The translations under genes were made by a program, and so were the position numbers. The notes below the pieces were generated by a model, which made no database searches, was not told the origin of the DNA, and saw only the letters and a program-made list of their open reading frames with translations. Of a stretch of 15,721 nt of DNA, positions 6,217 through 13,331 are shown piece by piece (position 1 is the stretch's first letter; the number at the start of each line of letters is the position of its first letter). Origin of the DNA: an uncultured Prevotella sp. (GTDB taxonomy: Bacteria > Bacteroidota > Bacteroidia > Bacteroidales > Bacteroidaceae); the NCBI GenBank assembly GCA_947072805.1, contig CAMTJK010000042.1, forward strand, positions 1 to 15,721. Reading direction: 5' to 3'.

Positions 6217-7290
6217 ATGGATCGCTTAAAAAAACTGTTATGTGTGGCAATTATGCTATTTACTTTTTTGCCAATAATGGCAGAAAAAGAAGAGGAAACA
6301 GGGCTAAATCCTAAAGAAATAGTGTTAGAGCACATTAAGGATAGTCATGATTGGCATGTTGCAGATATAAATAATCATGCAATATCAATACCTCTCCCTG
6401 TCATCATTAATAGCAGTACAGGGTGGCATGTCTTTTGTTCATCTTCATTTTCACATGATGTTGATGAAAATGGTTATAGGCAGGGACCATATAATCTTGC
6501 TATTGCAACAACAGGACAAAATGCGGGAAAGATTGTTGAAATAACAGGGACGGATATTTCTGTACCTTTGGACTTGTCTATAACAAAAACAGTTGCAGTA
6601 ATGTTTATCAATGTAATCATATTACTTGCATGTATATTGTTGTCTGCACGTTGGTATAGAAATAAGAAGCCAAGCGATCCTGCTCCAAAAGGTTTTGTTG
6701 GTTTTATAGAGATGCTTGTAATGTATGTTGTCGACGAAATTATAAAGCCTGGTGTCGGCAAGGGATATGAGAAATATGTTCCTTACCTTCTAACTTGTTT
6801 CTTCTTTATTTTCACATGCAATGTTATGGGACTGATACCGTTCCCTCCTGGTAGTGGTAATGTTACGGGTAACATAACAGTAACTTTTTTTCTTGCATTT
6901 TGCACATTCTTAATTGTCCAATTTAGTGGAAATAAGCATTATTGGAAAGACATATTTTGGCCCAATGTACCTACTTGGTTGAAGATGCCAATTCCGATAA
7001 TTCCTGTCATAGAGTTTGTCGGTATTTTTACAAAGCCATTTGCGTTGATGATTCGTCTATTTGCTAATATGATGGCGGGACATGCTATAGCTGTTGCCAT
7101 TACGTGTATAATATTTCTTGTAGCAAGTAAGGCTGTTGCTGTGCAATTATCAATGTCTGCATTAAGTGTCATAATGAGCATTTTTATGATGTGTCTGGAG
7201 TGCCTTGTATGTTTCATTCAGGCAATGGTTTTTACAATGTTAAGTGCAGTCTTTATTGGATTGGCACGAGTGGAGCCGGAACATGAATAA
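6217..7290 (+). CDS. atpB: ATP synthase Fo subunit a
   Basis: Subunit a forms the two half-channels through which protons reach the c-ring. The 357-residue product is much longer than E. coli's 271. A signal peptide-like stretch (KKLLCVAIMLFTFLPIMA, 5-22) is followed by about 95 polar residues rich in histidine, presumably periplasmic, before the first core membrane helix at about 121-143. The essential arginine is Arg280 in MIRLFANMMAGHA. Glu327 and Gln335 (ECLVCFIQAMVF) lie in the last helices, as in other a subunits. The N-terminal extension is seen in Bacteroidetes relatives. It sits 6 bases after the atpI-position gene and 57 bases before atpE. Confidence 0.96.
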   Translation: MDRLKKLLCVAIMLFTFLPIMAEKEEETGLNPKEIVLEHIKDSHDWHVADINNHAISIPLPVIINSSTGWHVFCSSSFSHDVDENGYRQGPYNLAIATTGQNAGKIVEITGTDISVPLDLSITKTVAVMFINVIILLACILLSARWYRNKKPSDPAPKGFVGFIEMLVMYVVDEIIKPGVGKGYEKYVPYLLTCFFFIFTCNVMGLIPFPPGSGNVTGNITVTFFLAFCTFLIVQFSGNKHYWKDIFWPNVPTWLKMPIPIIPVIEFVGIFTKPFALMIRLFANMMAGHAIAVAITCIIFLVASKAVAVQLSMSALSVIMSIFMMCLECLVCFIQAMVFTMLSAVFIGLARVEPEHE

Positions 7291-7347
7291 ACAGAATAAA
7301 ATAGATTACATAATAAACAAATAAATAACATTTTAATATTTAAGATT

Positions 7348-7584
7348 ATGATTTCATTATTGTTAGCAGCAGAAGGTGTTGCAAAATTAGGTGCAGCTGT
7401 CGGCGCAGGTTTGGCTGCCATTGGTGCAGGTCTTGGTATTGGTAAGATTGGTGGTCAGGCAATGGATGCCATGGCACGTCAGCCCGAAGTAATGAACAAG
7501 CTTTTTACAAATATGATAGTAGCGGCAGCTCTTATTGAGGGTGTTGCTTTGTTTGCTGCCGTGATAGCATTCTTGTGTATCTAA
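7348..7584 (+). CDS. atpE: ATP synthase Fo subunit c
   Basis: This is the 78-residue proteolipid of the rotor ring. It has two membrane helices: a glycine-rich helix 1 (GAAVGAGLAAIGAGLGIG, 15-32) and helix 2 (MIVAAALIEGVALFAAVIAF, 56-75), joined by the polar loop ARQPE (43-47). Glu64 is the ion-carrying carboxylate. Aligned with the sodium-driven Ilyobacter ring, the Gln ligand of helix 1 is Ile31, and the Ser-Thr after the Glu is Gly65-Val66, with Phe69 in place of Tyr. The sodium ligand set is therefore missing and proton use is predicted. A 57-base AT-rich gap before it and a 40-base gap after it may allow its translation to be set separately, as c is needed in many copies. Confidence 0.96.
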   Translation: MISLLLAAEGVAKLGAAVGAGLAAIGAGLGIGKIGGQAMDAMARQPEVMNKLFTNMIVAAALIEGVALFAAVIAFLCI

Positions 7585-7624
7585 TTATTTGTTAGGGTGC
7601 AAAGGCACTGAAAAAAGACAGCGT

Positions 7625-8122
7625 ATGGATTTGTTAACTCCTAGTGTTGGTTTGCTATTTTGGATGTCTCTGATATTTATAGTAGTGTTTATTATTCTAT
7701 TAAAGTATGGCTTTACAGCTATTGTAAAAATGGTCAATGAAAGAAAACTTTTTATAGATGATTCACTGCGTAAGGCACACGAGGCAAACGAAAAATTAAC
7801 CAATATTCAAAAAGAAGGTGAATCCATTTTGCAAGAAGCACGTGAAAAGCAGGCTATTATAATAAAGGAGGCTGCAGCAACGCGTGATTCTATTATTGAA
7901 AAAGCCCAGCAAAAAGCGCGAGAGGAGGGTGCTCGTATTATAAATGAAGCTAGAGTAGAAATTGAAAATGAGAAACAGGCAGCAATTAGCGATATACGTA
8001 AGTTAGTTGCAACCCTGAGTGTTGAAATAGCTGAGAAAATTATGCGCGAGAAACTGGGTGATGATAATTCGCAGATGGAATTAATCGATCGTATGCTGGA
8101 TGGTGTATCTTCTAAAGAATAA
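7625..8122 (+). CDS. atpF: ATP synthase Fo subunit b
   Basis: Subunit b is the peripheral stalk that ties F1 to the membrane. I use ATG 7625 (MDLLTPSVGLLFWMSLIF), because b subunits of this group start with 'LLTP-GLLFW'; an in-frame ATG at 7589 would add twelve unlike residues (LGCKGTEKRQR). The resulting 165 residues have one N-terminal membrane helix (about 5-28), followed by a long charged coiled coil with many Glu, Lys and Ala (EKAQQKAREEGARIINEAR). The stop codon shares its last base with a possible atpH start (TAATG). Confidence 0.95.
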   Translation: MDLLTPSVGLLFWMSLIFIVVFIILLKYGFTAIVKMVNERKLFIDDSLRKAHEANEKLTNIQKEGESILQEAREKQAIIIKEAAATRDSIIEKAQQKAREEGARIINEARVEIENEKQAAISDIRKLVATLSVEIAEKIMREKLGDDNSQMELIDRMLDGVSSKE

Positions 8123-8664
8123 TGTTTATGGATATAGGAGTAATATCGGTTAGGTACGCTCGCGCATTGTTAAAGAATGCAATAGAAGCAAAACTTGAGG
8201 ATAAGGTATATAATGATATGCAGACATTGGCTGTATCTTATATTAAGGTACCGGAACTTAGATTTACAATAGACAATCCAATGCTTTCAAGGGGTGCAAA
8301 AGAGAATCTTCTTCTTTCTGCAGTAGGCTCTTCTGCGACTCCTGTTACGAGGTCGTTTATTGGTGTTGTGCTTGACAATGGGCGTGAAGGAATGTTACAG
8401 TTCATAGCAAACTCATATATCACTCTATATCGTAAACAGAAGAATATCATTCGCGGAAAACTAACCACTGCAACTGCTGTTAAACCTGAAACAGAGTATA
8501 AAATGCGGCAGATGGTGGAAAGTAAGACTAACGGAGCTGTTGAGTTTGAGACTGAGGTTAATCCAGATATTATTGGAGGTTTTATCCTTGAGTATGATAC
8601 TTATAGGATGGATGCGAGTATAAAAAATAAGCTCAAGACAATCCTTACAGCATTAAGTAAGTAG
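8122..8664 (+). CDS. atpH: ATP synthase F1 subunit delta
   Basis: Delta caps F1 and binds the peripheral stalk. The 180-residue product (family about 175-180) has the N-terminal motif ISVRYARALLKNA, the middle FTIDNPMLSRGAKENLL, and the C-terminal IIGGFILEYDTYRMDASIKNKL, which is diagnostic (GG-i-i-----D-Si---L). Two starts are possible: ATG 8122, overlapping the atpF stop, and ATG 8128, which gives MDIGVIS, the more family-like N-terminus. The overlap suggests translational coupling in either case. A 43-base gap separates it from atpA. Confidence 0.95.
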   Translation: MFMDIGVISVRYARALLKNAIEAKLEDKVYNDMQTLAVSYIKVPELRFTIDNPMLSRGAKENLLLSAVGSSATPVTRSFIGVVLDNGREGMLQFIANSYITLYRKQKNIIRGKLTTATAVKPETEYKMRQMVESKTNGAVEFETEVNPDIIGGFILEYDTYRMDASIKNKLKTILTALSK

Positions 8665-8707
8665 AAGTAGTGCATATTACTATTATCAAAATTATGAACT
8701 ATAAATT

Positions 8708-10294
8708 ATGTCAGACAAAATAAAACCGAGTGAAGTGTCTCAAGTTCTTTTAGAACAGTTGAAAGGCATTAGCAACAGCGAAAAGTTTGATGAGGTGGGT
8801 ACTGTATTGCAGGTAAGCGATGGCGTTGCTCGTATTTATGGACTTCGAAACGCTGAAGCCAATGAACTTCTTGAATTTGAGAACGGAACAATGGCTATTG
8901 TGATGAATCTTGAGGAGGATAATGTTGGATGTGTCCTTCTTGGAATGACATCAGGCATTAAAGAGGGTATGGTTGTAAAACGAACTAAGCGAATTGCGTC
9001 AATCCGTGTGAACGATAATATGCTTGGTCGAGTTATCAACCCTTTGGGACAGGCTATCGACGGTAAAGGAGATATTGATTTGAAAGATTCGTTTGAGATG
9101 CCTTTGGATAGGAAAGCTCCTGGTGTTATATATCGTCAGCCGGTAAAAGAACCATTACAAACAGGTATCAAGGCCGTTGATTCAATGATACCTATTGGAA
9201 GAGGTCAGCGTGAGCTAATAATCGGTGACCGTCAAACAGGGAAGACAGCAATAGCTGTAGATACGATTATCAACCAAAAAAGCTTTTATGATGCAGGCAA
9301 GCCTGTGTATTGCATATATGTTGCAATTGGTCAGAAAGCAAGTACTGTAGCAACTCTTGTGTCTACATTGAAAGAGCATGGAGCAATGCCATACACGATA
9401 GTTGTTTCAGCCACAGCTGCTGATCCGGCTGCCATGCAGTATTATGCTCCATTTGCAGGAGCTGCTATAGGCGAATATTTCCGTGATCGTGGTTTTTCAG
9501 CTTTGGTTGTATATGATGATTTGTCCAAACAAGCTGTAGCATATCGCGAGGTATCGTTGATACTGCGTCGTCCTTCCGGTCGCGAGGCATATCCGGGTGA
9601 TGTTTTTTATTTACACAGTCGTCTTCTGGAGCGTGCAGCTAAGATAAACGAACAACAAGAAGTTGCAGAACAAATGAACGATCTTCCGGAGTGTATGAAA
9701 GGACATGTAAAAGGTGGTGGCTCACTAACAGCATTGCCTATTATTGAAACTCAGGCTGGAGACGTTTCAGCATACATACCAACGAACGTGATTTCAATTA
9801 CCGACGGTCAGATTTACCTAGAAACAGATTTGTTTAATCAAGGCTTCAGACCCGCAATTAATGTGGGTATTTCGGTATCACGCGTAGGCGGCTCTGCACA
9901 GATTAAGAGTATGAAGAAGGTTGCCGGAACCCTTAAGATTGATCAGGCTCAGTATCGTGAGTTGGAAAGTTTTTCAAAATTCTCAAGCGATATGGATGCA
10001 GTAACAGCAATGACGCTTGATAGGGGACGTAAGAACAATCAGCTTTTGATACAGCCTCAATATAGCCCGATGCCTGTTGGTGAGCAGATTGCAATTATAT
10101 ATTGTGGCACACGTGGCTTAATGCGTGATGTCCCTGTGGAAAAAATACGTGAGTGTCAGGATTCTTTTCTTGATAAATTACGCTCTTCTCATTCAGAGGT
10201 TCTTGATACGTTGGCAAGTGGAAAGATTGATGACAGCTTGACTTCTGTCATAGAAAGTGTTATGGCTGACATTGCCGGACAGTACAAAAATTGA
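8708..10294 (+). CDS. atpA: ATP synthase F1 subunit alpha
   Basis: Alpha is the non-catalytic nucleotide-binding partner of beta in the F1 hexamer. The product is 528 residues (E. coli 513). The Walker A loop GDRQTGKT lies at 173-180, followed by VYCIYVAIGQKASTVA, VVYDDLSKQAVAYREVSL (267-284) and the arginine finger Arg392 in ISVSRVGGSAQ. A few extra residues lie around 315-335 (QQEVAEQMNDLPECM), between the Walker B region and the GSLTALPIIETQAGD motif. The N-terminal PSEVSQVLLEQLKGI is the delta-binding segment. It ends 6 bases before atpG. Confidence 0.98.
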   Translation: MSDKIKPSEVSQVLLEQLKGISNSEKFDEVGTVLQVSDGVARIYGLRNAEANELLEFENGTMAIVMNLEEDNVGCVLLGMTSGIKEGMVVKRTKRIASIRVNDNMLGRVINPLGQAIDGKGDIDLKDSFEMPLDRKAPGVIYRQPVKEPLQTGIKAVDSMIPIGRGQRELIIGDRQTGKTAIAVDTIINQKSFYDAGKPVYCIYVAIGQKASTVATLVSTLKEHGAMPYTIVVSATAADPAAMQYYAPFAGAAIGEYFRDRGFSALVVYDDLSKQAVAYREVSLILRRPSGREAYPGDVFYLHSRLLERAAKINEQQEVAEQMNDLPECMKGHVKGGGSLTALPIIETQAGDVSAYIPTNVISITDGQIYLETDLFNQGFRPAINVGISVSRVGGSAQIKSMKKVAGTLKIDQAQYRELESFSKFSSDMDAVTAMTLDRGRKNNQLLIQPQYSPMPVGEQIAIIYCGTRGLMRDVPVEKIRECQDSFLDKLRSSHSEVLDTLASGKIDDSLTSVIESVMADIAGQYKN

Positions 10295-10300
10295 TAGCCT

Positions 10301-11269
10301 ATGCCATCGCTAAAAGAAATCAAGACACGCATTGCAAGTGTGAATAGCACTCGTAAGATTACGAGTGCTATGAAAATGGTTGCATCATCCAAGCTTCATC
10401 ATGCTCAAGTTATGATAGAGAATATGCTTCCTTACGAAACGATGCTTGAACATATATTGAATACATTTCTTGCTTCTGAAGCTGATGCAACAAATGTATT
10501 CAGTATAGAGCGTCCGTTAAAGCGTGTTGCTTTGATTGTTTTTTCTTCAAATAGCAGTTTGTGTGGAGGTTTCAATGCTAATGTTTTGAAATTGATGCAG
10601 ACGGCAGTGGCTGATTATCAGAGTCTTGGTAGCGAGAACATTATCATATATCCGATAGGCAGAAAGGTAGCAGAAAAAGTTGCTAAGATGGGGCTTGCTT
10701 CAGCCGGTGATTTTACAGATTTGGCAGATAAACCCAATGTCAAGGAATGTATTGAAATAGCAAGAGAACTTGGGGATAAGTTTAAAAATGGTGAGATCGA
10801 TAAAGTTGAAATGATATATCATCATTTTAAGAGTGCCGGATCGCAAGTTCTTACTCGCAAAACATTCCTACCTATTGACATTAAAAGTGAATTGGATCGT
10901 GACCATGAACGTGACCTCACAATGAATGTTGTTACTCGTGATGCTCAGGAGTATAAGCGAAGGAACAATATTACAAAATCTATTCAGGAGAAAGAGGAGG
11001 TAAAGCCCTTAAATAGCAATTTTATTGTTGAGCCTGATATGCAAACGGTTTTGACTTTGCTTATTCCAAAGCTTGCACATCTGATGATTTATACCGCATT
11101 GCTTGACAGTAATGCAAGTGAACATGCAGCTCGCATGGTGGCAATGCAGACAGCGACAGACAATGCAGACGAATTGTTACGCGAGCTGAATTTACAGTAT
11201 AACAAGAGCAGACAGCAAGCAATAACGAGTGAATTGCTGGATATTGTAGGTGGCTCAGTCAATAACTAA
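10301..11269 (+). CDS. atpG: ATP synthase F1 subunit gamma
   Basis: Gamma is the rotating central shaft. The N-terminal helix contains STRKITSAMKMVASSKL (16-32) and the C-terminal helix ends with LNLQYNKSRQQAITSELLDIVGG, both family signatures that form the coiled coil inside alpha3beta3. At 322 residues it is longer than E. coli gamma (287); the extra sequence is mainly in the middle (about 200-245, charged, with DRDHERDL and QEKEEVKPL). It is the last gene of the operon and is followed within 15 bases by a terminator. A perfect 13-bp hairpin lies inside codons 15-24 (see findings). Confidence 0.97.
   Translation: MPSLKEIKTRIASVNSTRKITSAMKMVASSKLHHAQVMIENMLPYETMLEHILNTFLASEADATNVFSIERPLKRVALIVFSSNSSLCGGFNANVLKLMQTAVADYQSLGSENIIIYPIGRKVAEKVAKMGLASAGDFTDLADKPNVKECIEIARELGDKFKNGEIDKVEMIYHHFKSAGSQVLTRKTFLPIDIKSELDRDHERDLTMNVVTRDAQEYKRRNNITKSIQEKEEVKPLNSNFIVEPDMQTVLTLLIPKLAHLMIYTALLDSNASEHAARMVAMQTATDNADELLRELNLQYNKSRQQAITSELLDIVGGSVNN
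10344..10371. repeat. Perfect 13-bp inverted repeat inside atpG
   Basis: ATAGCACTCGTAA (10344-10356) and TTACGAGTGCTAT (10359-10371) are exact reverse complements separated by GA. In mRNA the loop would open to at least four bases, leaving a stem of about 12 bp. It lies 43 bases after the atpG start codon. There is no T-run, so it is not a terminator. Confidence 0.85.
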
Positions 11270-11283
11270 GCTAAAGTATAAAG

Positions 11284-11321
11284 AAAAAAACGGAAGATAC
11301 AGGTTGTCTTCCGTTTTTTTT
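11284..11321 (+). terminator. Rho-independent terminator of the atp operon
   Basis: CGGAAGA (11291-11297) pairs with TCTTCCG (11307-11313). Seven A residues precede the stem and eight T residues (11314-11321) follow. The A and T runs can extend the stem. It ends the atp transcript 15 bases after the atpG stop. Confidence 0.9.
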
Positions 11322-11349
11322 ATATGTTGAATTATTTTGTTTATCTTTG
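11319..11349 (+). promoter_or_regulatory. Bacteroidetes-type promoter of the ABC-F gene
   Basis: TATCTTTG at 11342-11349 matches the -7 consensus. With a 20-base spacer the -33 position falls in the T-run of the atp terminator (TTT at 11319-11321), so terminator and promoter seem to overlap. The leader to ATG 11386 would be about 30 bases. Confidence 0.65.
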
Positions 11350-11385
11350 CAATTCGTATTATTTAAGATTTATAATAATATTCAG

Positions 11386-13320
11386 ATGATTTCAGTAGAG
11401 GGACTAAAGGTTGAATTTGGAATCAAACCACTTTTCAGCGATGTTACCTTTGTAATAAACAAGCGTGACAGAATTGCACTTGTTGGTAAGAATGGTGCCG
11501 GCAAATCAACATTACTCAAGATACTATGTGGAAAGCAGCAGCCTACAGCAGGCAATGTCGCGTTTCCGAATGATATCACAATCGGCTATCTTCCACAGGT
11601 CATGAATAATCAAGATGGTACTACTGTTCGTGAGGAAACGTGTAAGGCTTTTGCAGGAAATGCGGCATTGAAGGAGCGTATAGATAAAATGGAGCGTCTG
11701 TTAGGCGAGCGTGAAGACTACGAAAGTGCTGAATATATGGAGCTTGTGCAAAAATTCTCGCAGGAACACGAACGTTATCAGATGATGGGAGCTGGAAATT
11801 ACGAAGCAGAGGTCGAAAGAACTTTAACCGGTTTGGGATTTCTTCGCTCTGATTTCGAACGTCCGACGAGTGAGTTCAGTGGAGGATGGAGAATGAGAAT
11901 AGAGCTTGCAAAGATACTATTACAGCGTCCCGATGTGTTGTTGTTAGATGAACCAACCAATCATCTTGACATAGAAAGCATCCAGTGGTTAGAGCAGTTT
12001 CTTGCCCAATCATCAAGTGCTGTCGTAATGGTTAGTCATGATAGAGCTTTTATAAATAATGTTACCAATCGCACTCTTGAGATTTCATGCGGTAAAATTA
12101 TAGATTACCGCGTGAAGTATGATGAATATGTCGTGCTTCGTAAGGAACGTCGCGAGCAGCAGATACGTGCTTATGAAAATCAGCAGAAAGAAATAGCGGA
12201 GATTAAGGATTTTATTGAAAAGTTCAGATACAAGCCTACAAAGTCAGTACAGGTGCAGAGCCGCATTAAACAGCTTGCCAAAATAGTTCCTATAGAGATA
12301 GATGATGTGGATACATCAGCCTTGCGTCTGAAATTCCCGGCAAGCTTACGTAGTGGTGACTATCCGCTAATTTGTGAAGATGTAAGGAAGAATTATGCAA
12401 GTCATGTGGTTTTTGACCATGTATCATTGACCATCAAACGTGGAGAGAAGGTAGCTTTCGTAGGTAAAAACGGAGAAGGTAAATCCACGCTTGTAAAGTG
12501 CATAATGAATGAGATACCTTTTGATGGCAGTTTGAAGGTGGGGCATAATGTACAAATAGGGTATTTCGCTCAGAATCAAGCCCAGTTACTTGATGAGAAT
12601 CTCTCTGTTTTTGAAACCATTGATAATGTAGCAACTGGTGACATACGTCTTCGTATCAATGATATATTAGGCGCTTTTATGTTTGGCGGTGAGTCATCCG
12701 AGAAGAAAGTGAAGGTGTTAAGTGGTGGGGAACGTAGTCGTCTGGCGATGATCAAATTATTGCTTGAGCCGGTAAATTTTCTTATACTTGATGAACCAAC
12801 CAATCATCTTGATATGCAGTCAAAGGATGTATTGAAAGAGGCTGTCCGTTCTTTTGATGGAACGGCAATAATCGTTAGTCACGACCGTGAGTTTCTTGAC
12901 GGATTGGTTACGAAAGTTTATGAATTTGGAGGCGGACAAGTTAAGGAGCATCTTGGAGGTATATATGATTTCTTGCGTAGTCATAATATTGATTCTTTAA
13001 ATCATTTGGAAAAGCCATCTGAAAAAAAATCCGACGATAAAACAACGGATGAGACAATCTCAACAAGTGGCAAGCAGTCTTATGCAGATCAAAAAGAGCA
13101 ACGCCGATTGATAAGAAAAGCAGAGAAAGCTGTTGCCGATTCAGAGGTACAGATAGAACGATATGAAAAGCGTTTAAAGGAACTTGATGATTTGTTATGT
13201 TTGCCAGAAAATGCCTCCAATATGGTATATATTACAGAATATACTTCTACGAAAAGATGTTTGGATGATGAGGTGGAACGATGGGAACGATTATCCGAAG
13301 AACTTGAACGATTAATCTAA
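11386..13320 (+). CDS. ABC-F family ATPase (translation factor or resistance type)
   Basis: The soluble protein has two ATP-binding cassettes and no membrane domain, the layout of ABC-F proteins that act in the ribosomal E site. I start at ATG 11386 (MISVEGLKVEFG), since the in-frame TTG at 11347 lies inside the promoter; this gives 644 residues. Cassette 1 has Walker A GKNGAGKST (34-42), signature FSGGWRMR (about 164-171) and Walker B LLLDEPTNHLD (185-195). The linker, rich in Arg, Lys and Gln (about 250-300), is the P-site tRNA interaction region. Cassette 2 has GKNGEGKST (360-368), LSGGERSR (445-452) and LILDEPTNHLD (466-476). A Ser/Lys/Asp-rich tether (about 540-570) leads to a C-terminal coiled coil, as in Uup or YdiF types. 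The exact subfamily cannot be settled here. The M13 peptidase gene follows after 11 bases. Confidence 0.93.
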   Translation: MISVEGLKVEFGIKPLFSDVTFVINKRDRIALVGKNGAGKSTLLKILCGKQQPTAGNVAFPNDITIGYLPQVMNNQDGTTVREETCKAFAGNAALKERIDKMERLLGEREDYESAEYMELVQKFSQEHERYQMMGAGNYEAEVERTLTGLGFLRSDFERPTSEFSGGWRMRIELAKILLQRPDVLLLDEPTNHLDIESIQWLEQFLAQSSSAVVMVSHDRAFINNVTNRTLEISCGKIIDYRVKYDEYVVLRKERREQQIRAYENQQKEIAEIKDFIEKFRYKPTKSVQVQSRIKQLAKIVPIEIDDVDTSALRLKFPASLRSGDYPLICEDVRKNYASHVVFDHVSLTIKRGEKVAFVGKNGEGKSTLVKCIMNEIPFDGSLKVGHNVQIGYFAQNQAQLLDENLSVFETIDNVATGDIRLRINDILGAFMFGGESSEKKVKVLSGGERSRLAMIKLLLEPVNFLILDEPTNHLDMQSKDVLKEAVRSFDGTAIIVSHDREFLDGLVTKVYEFGGGQVKEHLGGIYDFLRSHNIDSLNHLEKPSEKKSDDKTTDETISTSGKQSYADQKEQRRLIRKAEKAVADSEVQIERYEKRLKELDDLLCLPENASNMVYITEYTSTKRCLDDEVERWERLSEELERLI

Positions 13321-13331
13321 AAACTATAATA

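Noticed and set aside
7597..7608. GTGC-AAAG-GCAC hairpin between atpE and atpF
   Set aside because: Only four base pairs; too weak to claim processing or control of c-subunit mRNA.
7589..7624. Upstream ATG for atpF
   Set aside because: The added residues (LGCKGTEKRQR) do not resemble b subunits, and ATG 7625 gives the expected LLTP start.
11347..11385. Upstream TTG start for the ABC-F gene
   Set aside because: It lies inside the -7 promoter element, upstream of the expected transcript start; ATG 11386 gives the normal family N-terminus.
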